A stretch of 46,883 nt of DNA, from the NCBI GenBank assembly GCA_002315385.1, contig DCHZ01000030.1:1-46883 (forward strand), read 5' to 3'. Every line of letters begins with the position of its first letter. Positions within the stretch are counted from its first letter, which is position 1. The notes under the pieces are model-generated. The model made no database searches. It was not told the origin of the DNA and worked only from the letters and a program-made list of their open reading frames with translations. The stretch comes from Firmicutes bacterium UBA1739 (GTDB lineage: Bacteria; Bacillota; Clostridia; Peptostreptococcales; Anaerovoracaceae). Below are positions 1-6,498 of this stretch, piece after piece. A program made the position numbers and the translations under genes.

Positions 1-89
1 CACAAAACTTGAAACGGTCTCTTTTTAACATTTGTTATTATTAAGTCTTTAATCCCTAAGAGTTTTTCTGTATAATCATTATTGGGCAT
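1..89 (-). CDS. ISL3-family transposase, N-terminal fragment (runs off the window)
   Basis: Twenty-nine codons are open from an ATG at 89-87 to the window edge. The protein begins MPNNDYTEKLLGIKDL, which matches the 'LLGIKDL' start I know from ISL3-family transposases of Firmicutes. GGAGG stands 8 bases upstream of the ATG. The residues after 'LIITNV' (KKRPFQVL) are less typical, so this copy may be divergent or damaged. Only the first part of the zinc-finger-containing N-terminus can be seen, so whether the gene is intact cannot be judged. Confidence 0.6.
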   Translation of the reverse strand, partial: MPNNDYTEKLLGIKDLIITNVKKRPFQVL

Positions 90-212
90 GGCAATCCTCC
101 TTACGTTGGGTTTGGTCGCTTTAATTGTAACCGAGGATTTGCATTTGCCCAACTTTTTTTGTAAAAAAAGTTGGGTGTGGCATTTAGCCACCCCAACATA
201 TATTATAGAGCC
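1..212 (-). mobile_element. Partial ISL3-family-like insertion sequence, left-window remnant
   Basis: The first 89 bases read on the minus strand as the start of an ISL3-type transposase, preceded by a GGAGG ribosome binding site. Between that start and position 212 lies a non-coding end. It holds a perfect 13-bp inverted repeat with a 2-nt centre (148-160 and 163-175, CCCAAC plus a T run) and a second hairpin formed by GTGGC and GCCAC. On the minus strand the presumed outer end begins GGCTCTATAATATATGTTGG (about 193-212), which resembles the GGCTCT-type termini I recall for ISL3 elements. The exact boundary and the 8-base target duplication (candidate 213-220) are inference, because the other end is outside the window. 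Confidence 0.6.
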
Positions 213-278
213 TCTTTTTCATATGTGTCGGGCGGGGCATAGTTGTTGCGGGTGAGAGTTCTGCTATCCCTGCTTGTT

Positions 279-1193
279 TCATTTACCTTTTATTCCGTAA
301 AGATATACTTCATGGATCTCTTTATCGTATCCGCTATAGAAGCCTGAGGGCATTCCCTGAATGATCTTGGCACCTCTGTTGTACAGGACCAGAAGTTCCT
401 TATTATTCCTATCAAAGCTGAGCCCCTCAATTTCACCCTGTTTTATCACATCTTTCAGTGCCAATTCTTCTACGCAGCTTGCTTCTGTCCGGTCATCTTC
501 GATATCGAATCGGTAAATATGATCCGGTTCATCGAAGTCTGCATCTCCGTCATCTGCTGTGACATAGTACGCTCCGTTATAATAGGCAACACCCTGAATC
601 CACTGAGGCACTGCGTGCATATGAATCCTTCCAAGATAGCTGCCGTTTTCCAAGTCATATTTGTATAGGTATCGGCCGGACTCACCATCTGCCCAGGAAC
701 ACATCCATACAGTCTTATTATCCGGATTGACTGCGATTCCCGAGCATTCCGTCTGACCGCTTTCGGCAGAAAACGGGAATGTTCTTTTCAGTTCAAGTGT
801 ATCGGCGTCATAGATTGCAATCTGAATATTGGATGCGACTCCATCCATAAAAAGCTCTACACCGCAGTATATTTCATCTTGATATACATCGATATCGCCG
901 ATATGGTTTACCTTATCCGAATAGCCGGAAGAAAACGGATCCGTGTTTTCGACCACAACATTCCATTCTTTATCATACTTGGTAAGTGTTGTTGATCCGC
1001 TTACATAATAAAAGTCGCCTTCTACGGCAATACCCTGTCTTCCGTTTACTTCGACTGCTTTTTTCTGCGTATAGTTATAATGAGGAGAAGCATCTGTCTT
1101 CTGCCCGGAAGCTTCAGCATTTCTGCAACCGGTCAGGCTTAACATAATCATTGCAGATAATAACAGGAAAATAAAAATTCTTTTGGTAATCAT
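279..1193 (-). CDS. Predicted lipoprotein with beta-propeller-like sequence
   Basis: The 304-residue product starts with a basic n-region, a hydrophobic segment and a lipobox LTGC (Cys23), so it should be a lipid-anchored extracytoplasmic protein made through Lgt and signal peptidase II. The mature part has recurring short units of the type 'IYDADTLE', 'YKYDLENG' and 'IYRFDIED', spaced as in beta-propeller or SMP-30/NHL-type folds, and ends in a Tyr-rich strand. I do not recognise a specific family or ligand. AGAGAGG stands before the ATG. It is transcribed away from the 1390-1512 ORF region and is flanked by IS sequence on its 3' side, so it may be part of a variable locus. No terminator is visible after its stop. 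Confidence 0.75.
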   Translation of the reverse strand: MITKRIFIFLLLSAMIMLSLTGCRNAEASGQKTDASPHYNYTQKKAVEVNGRQGIAVEGDFYYVSGSTTLTKYDKEWNVVVENTDPFSSGYSDKVNHIGDIDVYQDEIYCGVELFMDGVASNIQIAIYDADTLELKRTFPFSAESGQTECSGIAVNPDNKTVWMCSWADGESGRYLYKYDLENGSYLGRIHMHAVPQWIQGVAYYNGAYYVTADDGDADFDEPDHIYRFDIEDDRTEASCVEELALKDVIKQGEIEGLSFDRNNKELLVLYNRGAKIIQGMPSGFYSGYDKEIHEVYLYGIKGK

Positions 1194-1389
1194 TTTTTAT
1201 TACCTCTCTTTCTAAAAAATGTAATTTTAACGTTCTTCAGTTTCCAACTAATATTTTACACATGCAATGTTCAGGAGATTGCTTAGCATATGTTTACTTT
1301 TTCAGTCTGATCCTGAATGGGAAAATAATTACGGCTCCTCAGAATTCCGGACTTTTCAAAGCCGTTGCATATTTACGCAATCTGGTATC

Positions 1390-1512
1390 CTACTGTCCCT
1401 TAATCAGTGAAATAACCTTTGATACACCGGGTTTTGTTGTCAACTGTTTCGTGTTGAAACCGGCTATTTCTCCCGGAACCCTGACTCGTATGTCGGAAAT
1501 ATGATTCGCCAT
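1390..1512 (-). CDS. Possible small protein (40 residues) or gene remnant
   Basis: An ATG at 1512-1510 opens 40 codons ending in TAG (1392-1390). The product starts MANHISDIRVRVPG and is Lys/Thr/Val-rich with no membrane segment. I do not recognise it. In its favour, a near-consensus promoter lies 27 bases upstream on the same strand, and an AGGA sits about 10 bases before the ATG. Against it, the ribosome binding site is weak, and after the TAG the same frame stays open for 16 more codons that look protein-like. It could therefore be the 5' stub of a decayed gene rather than a functional small protein. Confidence 0.35.
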   Translation of the reverse strand: MANHISDIRVRVPGEIAGFNTKQLTTKPGVSKVISLIKGQ

Positions 1513-1538
1513 TTTAAATTTATCCTACACGTAGTTTT

Positions 1539-1567
1539 ATTGTAACACGCAATTTAATTGCTGACAA
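1539..1567 (-). promoter_or_regulatory. Sigma-A-type promoter reading leftward into the 40-codon ORF
   Basis: On the minus strand TTGTCA (1567-1562) and TACAAT (1544-1539) are separated by exactly 17 bases. Both hexamers match the vegetative consensus at 5 of 6 positions. The first start codon downstream is the ATG at 1512, giving a leader of about 20 bases. The only ORF it can serve directly is the 40-codon one; the lipoprotein at 279-1193 lies a further 197 bases on. Confidence 0.6.
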
Positions 1568-1799
1568 TTATTTGAACTACAAATATGTGCATGTTGTATT
1601 GCCAGCAAACTATATATGGAAAACCGCCGGAAAGAAATAAGATGTCAAATAAGGCATCGGGAATTGTTCCGACAGGCAATTTCATAACGCTTTGTGTTGA
1701 ATTTTGTGGAAACGAAGAATAATATGTAATTTAATAAATGTGCTTTTGTCGGCATTTTGAGGTTTATACTAATGATAATAAATAGCGGGCCTTTTTAAT
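1568..1799. other. AT-rich intergenic stretch without a supported gene
   Basis: Together with the direct repeats that follow, this makes a gap of about 460 bases without a gene between the minus-strand ORF and the small membrane-protein gene. I see no ORF with a ribosome binding site here. A weak dyad TCGGGAA/TTCCGA occurs near 1658-1673. Nothing else stands out. Confidence 0.4.
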
Positions 1800-1904
1800 G
1801 TCGAACCTTAACATGAGATGTATTGAAATATTCCTGATGATGGCACAAGAGAATCAAAGGTAGGTCGAACCTTAACAAGGAGAGATTTAAAGCCTCCTGA
1901 TGAT
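1800..1904. repeat. Two imperfect direct repeats upstream of the small membrane-protein promoter
   Basis: GTCGAACCTTAACA occurs at 1800-1813 and again at 1864-1877. Each copy is followed about 20 bases later by CCTGATGATG (1833-1842 and 1895-1904). The units are therefore about 43 bases long and start 64 bases apart. The second copy ends two bases before the -35 box of the promoter at 1907, a position typical of regulator sites. No factor is recognised. Confidence 0.6.
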
Positions 1905-1906
1905 GC

Positions 1907-1935
1907 TTGAATAATAATAATATACATGATATAAT
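1907..1935 (+). promoter_or_regulatory. Promoter of the 82-residue membrane protein
   Basis: TTGAAT (1907-1912) and a perfect TATAAT (1930-1935) are 17 bases apart. A TG one base before the -10 box makes it an extended -10 promoter. Transcription would start near 1942, about 33 bases before the TTG start codon. Confidence 0.75.
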
Positions 1936-1974
1936 AATCAGCATATGGCAAGAATATGAAACGGAGGCAGTATT

Positions 1975-2223
1975 TTGGAGAATAATACTAATGAGAATAA
2001 AAGAAAGAATCCGGTTAAGGTTGCCGGGCGCGGTGTTGTAAAATATCTGAGTGACTGGAGAAACTGGCTGACGCACGGACTGGTAGGAATAGGGCTCCTG
2101 CTGCTGGCGATACTGGCACCCGTAAAGGTATGGATAAAGATTATTGTTATGCTGTGTGTTATTGCATTTAATTGCGTAAGGATGAGTCTTAAAAAGAAGA
2201 AAAAGGCTGCTGCCGGGGAATAG
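1975..2223 (+). CDS. Small basic membrane protein (82 residues), TTG start
   Basis: The start is TTG at 1975, chosen because GGAGG at 1963-1967 is 7 bases upstream and no ATG lies between. The product has a short polar N-terminus, a segment 'SDWRNWLTHGLVG', a hydrophobic stretch around residues 36-48 and a second around 51-66, then a Lys-rich tail (KKKKKAAAGE). It is thus a likely two-pass inner-membrane protein with a basic cytoplasmic end. I do not recognise the family. It stands alone between its own promoter and a hairpin terminator that it shares with the convergent lexA gene. Confidence 0.75.
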   Translation: MENNTNENKRKNPVKVAGRGVVKYLSDWRNWLTHGLVGIGLLLLAILAPVKVWIKIIVMLCVIAFNCVRMSLKKKKKAAAGE

Positions 2224-2254
2224 AGACTTATTTCGGTGGTGACAATGAAAAAGG

Positions 2255-2286
2255 AAAAACCTGTGCATGTAGGGCACAGGTTTTTT
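2255..2286. terminator. Bidirectional rho-independent terminator
   Basis: ACCTGTGC (2259-2266) pairs with GCACAGGT (2274-2281). The stem is flanked by an A run on the left and a T run on the right, so it can stop both the rightward small membrane-protein transcript and the leftward lexA transcript. Confidence 0.9.
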
Positions 2287-2296
2287 GACGGCTGTA

Positions 2297-2950
2297 TTAC
2301 AGATAGCGAAAAACACCTTTAACCAGTCCGAGGATATGGGCATCTTTAACGATAATAGGACTCATTGACGGATTTTCCGGCTGAAGACGTATGTGCCCGT
2401 TCTCTTTATAGAATCTTTTTACAGTGGCTTCGCTTTCAAAACCGTCCACCATTGCAACAACTATTTCGCCGTTATAAGCGGTGTTTTGCTGACGAATGAG
2501 CAGATAATCTCCGTCGAAAATTCCGGCATCTATCATGCTGTCACCTTTTACGCTGAGCATAAAATGGCTGCCGGTACCGATAAAGCGGGCGGGAACCGGA
2601 AATGAATCGTCAATATTCTGTTCCGCAAGTATAGGCATTCCGGCGGCAACCCTGCCGACCACGGGAACATCCACTATATCCACGCGTTCGGAATCGGCGG
2701 AAATCTGTGAGGAACCGGTGGATTCGTTTACATCAAGCACTTCAATTGCCCTTCTCTTTGAAGGATCCTTTCGAACAAAACCTTTTCTTTCAAGGTTTTC
2801 GATATCCTTATGAGCGGTGGAAGTGGATTTTATTGACAGGGACTGGCAAAGCTCCCTGACCGTAGGGGGGTAGCCCTTTAATTTGATTTGAAGGCGCATA
2901 TAATCAAGTATTTTCTGTTCACGTTCTGTTAATGTTGTATCTGTATTCAT
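2297..2950 (-). CDS. lexA: LexA repressor of the SOS response
   Basis: The 217-residue protein has the LexA layout: an N-terminal winged helix (residues 1-67; 'LTEREQKILDYM', 'GYPPTVRELCQSL') that binds operator DNA, and a C-terminal S24-type autopeptidase. The cleavage pair is Ala103-Gly104 in 'GRVAAGMP', the nucleophile is Ser138 in 'KGDSM' and the general base is Lys178 in 'ATVKRF', all intact. RecA filaments on damaged DNA would trigger self-cleavage and release SOS genes. The ATG has only a weak ribosome binding site, but its position fits family length. Its promoter carries a LexA-type box, implying autoregulation. It is divergent from tig. Confidence 0.97.
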   Translation of the reverse strand: MNTDTTLTEREQKILDYMRLQIKLKGYPPTVRELCQSLSIKSTSTAHKDIENLERKGFVRKDPSKRRAIEVLDVNESTGSSQISADSERVDIVDVPVVGRVAAGMPILAEQNIDDSFPVPARFIGTGSHFMLSVKGDSMIDAGIFDGDYLLIRQQNTAYNGEIVVAMVDGFESEATVKRFYKENGHIRLQPENPSMSPIIVKDAHILGLVKGVFRYL

Positions 2951-3054
2951 ATCTGAATGTTTATCCGGAACAAAATCGGGATATTCCTTTCTCCCTGATG
3001 AGGGGGTGATTATCTGTGAAGCAGCCGTTTTTTCGGGTCAATGATATTAATGCC

Positions 3055-3092
3055 ATTTTATCATGAAAAAAGCAAAAAGTAAACATATGTTC
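3055..3092 (-). promoter_or_regulatory. lexA promoter with overlapping LexA (SOS) box
   Basis: On the minus strand TTTACT (3083-3078) and TAAAAT (3060-3055) are 17 bases apart. GAACATATGTTT (3092-3081) is one base off the perfect palindrome GAAC-N4-GTTC known as the Gram-positive LexA core, and its last three bases are the first three of the -35 box. LexA bound here would block RNA polymerase, the usual autoregulatory arrangement. Confidence 0.8.
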
Positions 3093-3115
3093 TGAAGGCA
3101 TTTTTCATAATTTCC

Positions 3116-3143
3116 TTTACAAATGAATAATAAATGATATAAT
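3116..3143 (+). promoter_or_regulatory. Promoter of the tig-clpP-clpX-lon group
   Basis: TTTACA (3116-3121) and TATAAT (3138-3143) are 16 bases apart, with an extended -10 TG at 3135-3136. An in-frame ATG at 3147 lies at about the transcription start and has no ribosome binding site, so the true tig start is the later ATG at 3183. Confidence 0.75.
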
Positions 3144-3182
3144 ATAATGACGCAGTTTTCTAATATTAGGAGGAAATATATA

Positions 3183-4466
3183 ATGAAGGCAACACTTATC
3201 GGTAAAGAAAACCATGTTGTTGAGTTTGAAATGGTTTTCACACACGAAGAATTAGAAGAACAGATTAATAAAGTTTATCTTGCAGAAAGATCAAAATATG
3301 TAATTGACGGATTCAGAAAAGGTAAAGCTCCGAGAAAAATGCTCGAAGCAAGATACGGAAAAGGAATCTTCATGGAAGATGCCGTAAACGAAATGATTGC
3401 TGACACATATCCTGAAGCAATAAGCCAGATTCTTATCAGACCTGTTGCAAGACCGCATATTGAAATTAAAGAATTCAATGAAGGTGAGGATCTCACAGTA
3501 TCAATCAAGGTTACAGTCAGACCTGAATTTACACCGGGTGAATACAAAGGCATCGAGATTGAAAAAATCGAAGCTGTTGTTAAGGACGAGGATGTAGATG
3601 CTGAGCTCGAAAACCTGCAGAAGAGAAATTCAAGAATAATTGACGTTGAAAGACCGGCAGTAATGGGTGATACATTAACAATTGACTACATGGGCTTCAT
3701 CGGTGACGAACAGTTTGAAGGTGGAACAGCAACAGATCAGGAGCTTGAACTGGGTTCAAACACATTTATCCCGGGCTTTGAAGACCAGCTTGTGGGAGCA
3801 AAAAACGGAGATGATGTGGAAGTTAAGGTTACATTCCCTGAAGAGTATCATGCAGAAGACCTTGCCGGAAAAGAAGCGGTATTCAAGGTTAAGGTTCACA
3901 AGGTAAAGGAAACTGAAAAACCTGTTCTTGATGATGAATTTGCAAAGGATGTAAGCGAATTTGATACACTTGATGAATTAAAAGCCGATCTCAAAGCCAA
4001 GCTTTTGAAGGATGCCGAAAACAAAGCTGAATTCGATATGAAGAATGCTATTATCGAAGCAGTATATCAGAATACAGAGCTGGACGTTCCGGAAGATATG
4101 GTTGACAGCCAGGCCGAAGAAATGATGGATGAAATCGACATGCAGTTCCAGTATCAGGGCATTAAGCTTAAGGATTATCTCCAGTATATGGGCAAAACTA
4201 TTGAAGATTATAAGAATGAAATCAAACCGGATGCATATAAGAAGATGAAGACAAGACTCATCATCGACGAGATTGCAAAGCTTGAAAAGTTCGAAGCAAC
4301 TCAGGAAGAAATCGATGACGAAATCAAAGGAATCTCAGAACATTACGGCATAGAATTCGAACAGTTAAAAGAACAGTTTGATGCGGATAATATCGAACTT
4401 ATTAAGCAGGATATCACTAACAGAAAAGCTATTCAGTTCCTTTATGATTCGGCTGTAATTAAATAA
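3183..4466 (+). CDS. tig: Trigger factor, ribosome-associated chaperone
   Basis: The 427-residue protein binds at the ribosome exit tunnel and shields nascent chains; it also carries a peptidyl-prolyl isomerase domain. Visible are the ribosome-docking signature GFRKGKAPR (residues 43-51), a central FKBP-like domain ('GDTLTIDYMGFIGDEQFEGG' around 160-180) and an acidic, helical C-terminal chaperone domain. The start was set at 3183 because AGGAGG (3168-3173) is 9 bases upstream; a longer reading from 3147 would begin inside the promoter. It heads a same-strand series with clpP, clpX and lon, linking folding of new proteins to ATP-dependent proteolysis. Confidence 0.97.
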   Translation: MKATLIGKENHVVEFEMVFTHEELEEQINKVYLAERSKYVIDGFRKGKAPRKMLEARYGKGIFMEDAVNEMIADTYPEAISQILIRPVARPHIEIKEFNEGEDLTVSIKVTVRPEFTPGEYKGIEIEKIEAVVKDEDVDAELENLQKRNSRIIDVERPAVMGDTLTIDYMGFIGDEQFEGGTATDQELELGSNTFIPGFEDQLVGAKNGDDVEVKVTFPEEYHAEDLAGKEAVFKVKVHKVKETEKPVLDDEFAKDVSEFDTLDELKADLKAKLLKDAENKAEFDMKNAIIEAVYQNTELDVPEDMVDSQAEEMMDEIDMQFQYQGIKLKDYLQYMGKTIEDYKNEIKPDAYKKMKTRLIIDEIAKLEKFEATQEEIDDEIKGISEHYGIEFEQLKEQFDADNIELIKQDITNRKAIQFLYDSAVIK

Positions 4467-4476
4467 AGCAATATTG

Positions 4477-4506
4477 TGTTCCGGAAAGATTTTTCCGGAA
4501 CATTTT
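4477..4506 (+). terminator. Hairpin between tig and clpP, weak terminator or attenuator
   Basis: TGTTCCGGAAA (4477-4487) pairs perfectly with TTTCCGGAACA (4492-4502), with a 4-base loop and a short TTTT after it. The stem is strong but the T tract is short, so partial read-through into clpP is likely. Confidence 0.65.
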
Positions 4507-4528
4507 AAAAGAAAAAGGAGGGGTTGCA

Positions 4529-5113
4529 ATGCCTTTAGTACCAATGGTTGTTGAACAGACATCAGGAGGAGAACGCTCTTTCGATATTTATTCAAGATTA
4601 TTAAAGGACAGAATCATTTTTTTGGGAGAAGAGGTGAATGACCACACTGCCAGTCTGGTTGTGGCACAGCTGTTATTTCTGGAATCGGAGGATCCGGATA
4701 AGGATATCAGTCTGTATATCAACAGCCCAGGAGGCTCTGTGAGTGCGGGAATGGCGATATACGATACCATGCAGTACATTAAATGTGATGTTTCGACAAT
4801 CTGTATCGGTATGGCTGCAAGTATGGGTGCATTTCTGCTTTCATCGGGAACAAAAGGAAAGAGATATGCACTTCCGAATGCCGAAATAATGATACATCAG
4901 CCTTTAGGCGGAGTACGCGGTCAGGCTGAGGATATCAGAATTCACACAGAAAGACTTCTTAAAATCAGGGAAACATTAAACAGAATAATCAGTGAAAATA
5001 CAGGAAAAACTATTGAACAGGTGGCAAAAGATACAGACCGTGATAATTTCATGACTCCGGAAGAGGCTGTGGAATACGGTATTATTGATAAAGTTGTAAA
5101 ATCCAGAAAGTAA
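4529..5113 (+). CDS. clpP: ATP-dependent Clp protease proteolytic subunit
   Basis: The 194-residue serine protease forms the tetradecameric chamber that degrades substrates delivered by ClpX. The triad is Ser98 (GMAASMG), His123 (MIHQP) and Asp172 (DRDNF). 'YINSPGGS' is the oxyanion-strand motif. Length is normal for the family. AAAGGAGGGG lies just before the ATG. It sits between tig and its partner clpX, 16 bases upstream of the latter, so the two are probably co-translated from one message. Confidence 0.98.
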   Translation: MPLVPMVVEQTSGGERSFDIYSRLLKDRIIFLGEEVNDHTASLVVAQLLFLESEDPDKDISLYINSPGGSVSAGMAIYDTMQYIKCDVSTICIGMAASMGAFLLSSGTKGKRYALPNAEIMIHQPLGGVRGQAEDIRIHTERLLKIRETLNRIISENTGKTIEQVAKDTDRDNFMTPEEAVEYGIIDKVVKSRK

Positions 5114-5129
5114 GGTGTTATAATTTTAT

Positions 5130-6404
5130 ATGGCAAAATCAACAGATGAAAAGACAGTTAGGTGTTCGTTTTGCGGAAAGGCACAAAACGAAGTAAGAAA
5201 GCTGGTGGCGGGACCGGGAGTGTACATTTGCGATGAATGCATAGAACTATGTATGGATATTCTGGATGAAGAATGCTACGACGAAAAACCGGCAGCCGGA
5301 GAAATAAACGTTCCCGCACCTAAAGAAATCACGAAAATTCTGGATCAGTATGTCATAGGACAGGCGGATGCCAAAAAAGCACTGGCGGTGGCAGTATATA
5401 ATCATTATAAGAGAATATCTTCTGCTACTGATTCTGACGGTGTGGAAATACAGAAAAGCAATGTTCTTATGATAGGACCCACCGGCTCGGGTAAGACTCT
5501 GCTGGCTCAGACACTGGCCAGAATTCTGAATGTGCCTTTTGCTATAGCAGATGCAACAGCTCTGACAGAAGCCGGATATGTTGGAGAAGATGTGGAGAAT
5601 ATCCTGCTCAGATTACTGCAGGCTGCTGATTTTGATATTGAAAGAGCGCAGAAGGGCATAATATATGTGGATGAAATAGATAAAATTTCACGTAAATCAG
5701 ATAATCCTTCCATTACGAGGGATGTAAGCGGAGAAGGTGTACAGCAGGCACTTCTCAAAATACTTGAAGGTACAGTGGCAAATGTTCCACCTCAGGGCGG
5801 CAGAAAACATCCGCATCAGGAATTTATTAAAATAGATACAAATGAAATCCTGTTTATCTGCGGAGGTGCATTTGCGGGTTTAGATAAGGTAATAAAGAGA
5901 AGAATAGGTGAAAAGGTTATCGGATTCAATTCCGAGCAGAAGGTGAATAATATTGAAGAAAAGGCACTTTTAAGCAATGTTGAATCACAGGATCTGCTGA
6001 AGTACGGTCTGATACCGGAATTTGCCGGAAGACTTCCGGTAATGGTTGTTCTTGAGGAGCTGGACAGAGAAGCATTAGAGCATATTCTGACGGAACCCCA
6101 AAACGCTATTATTAAGCAGTATAAAAAGCTTCTCGAGATGGATGGCGTTGAGCTTGAGTTTGAAGAAGAAGCTGTAAAACGTATTGCCGAGAAGGCTCTG
6201 GAGAAAAAATCGGGAGCCAGAGGATTAAGAGGAATAATAGAAGCCATTATGCTGGATGTAATGTATGAAATTCCGGCACAGAATGATATAGAAAAATGCA
6301 TCATTACCAGAGAAATGGTAGATGATAAAAATGCCGCACCGGTTCTGATAAAAAAAGATCCCGGAGATCAGAACGGGATTACGGACAGTGAGGAAACGGC
6401 TTAA
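5130..6404 (+). CDS. clpX: ATP-dependent Clp protease ATP-binding subunit ClpX
   Basis: The 424-residue AAA+ unfoldase begins with a C4 zinc-binding dimerisation domain (Cys12, Cys15, Cys34, Cys37). Walker A is GPTGSGKT (116-123), and Walker B is in 'IIYVDEIDKI'. The 'GYVGED' pore loop and the IGF loop that docks to ClpP ('KVIGFNSE') are present, followed by sensor motifs and the C-terminal D2 small domain. All features needed for activity with the neighbouring ClpP are intact. A hairpin follows the gene, separating it partly from lon. Confidence 0.98.
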   Translation: MAKSTDEKTVRCSFCGKAQNEVRKLVAGPGVYICDECIELCMDILDEECYDEKPAAGEINVPAPKEITKILDQYVIGQADAKKALAVAVYNHYKRISSATDSDGVEIQKSNVLMIGPTGSGKTLLAQTLARILNVPFAIADATALTEAGYVGEDVENILLRLLQAADFDIERAQKGIIYVDEIDKISRKSDNPSITRDVSGEGVQQALLKILEGTVANVPPQGGRKHPHQEFIKIDTNEILFICGGAFAGLDKVIKRRIGEKVIGFNSEQKVNNIEEKALLSNVESQDLLKYGLIPEFAGRLPVMVVLEELDREALEHILTEPQNAIIKQYKKLLEMDGVELEFEEEAVKRIAEKALEKKSGARGLRGIIEAIMLDVMYEIPAQNDIEKCIITREMVDDKNAAPVLIKKDPGDQNGITDSEETA

Positions 6405-6434
6405 TAATCGGGCGCGCAATTAATAATAGAAAAT

Positions 6435-6475
6435 AAGGGTATCCCGGGCTGAAGTCGGATTCGGGACACCCTTTT
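6435..6475 (+). terminator. Rho-independent terminator between clpX and lon
   Basis: AAGGGTATCCCG (6435-6446) pairs with CGGGACACCCTT (6462-6473) with a single A-C mismatch, and TTTT follows. The loop is 15 bases. lon begins 24 bases downstream, so lon is either expressed by read-through or from a promoter I cannot identify here. Confidence 0.75.
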
Positions 6476-6498
6476 AAACTTAAAGGAGTTGGTGTATT

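Noticed and set aside
1286..1304. Sequence CATATGTTTACTTTTT, an inverted copy of part of the lexA promoter
   Set aside because: It lacks the GAAC half of the LexA box and no -10 element follows, so a functional SOS site is unlikely.
1262..1504. An 80-codon plus-strand ORF in the gap near the lipoprotein gene
   Set aside because: No ribosome binding site or promoter on that strand, and it is antisense to the better-supported 40-codon ORF with a clear promoter.
1342..1512. Reading through the TAG of the 40-codon ORF as an IS200-type transposase remnant
   Set aside because: 'VSKVISLIKGQ' followed by 'DTRLRKYA' is only loosely similar and no catalytic HUH motif is visible.
1834..1907. CTGATGA in both direct repeats, recalling the hammerhead ribozyme core
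   Set aside because: No GAAA at the needed distance and no flanking helices that would close the three-way junction.
1795..2343. A 182-codon minus-strand ORF
   Set aside because: It runs through the terminator, the whole antisense of the small membrane-protein gene and into lexA, and its composition is that of an antisense shadow.
3147..3182. Upstream ATG for tig adding 12 residues
   Set aside because: It lies at the predicted transcription start and has no ribosome binding site; the ATG at 3183 has AGGAGG.
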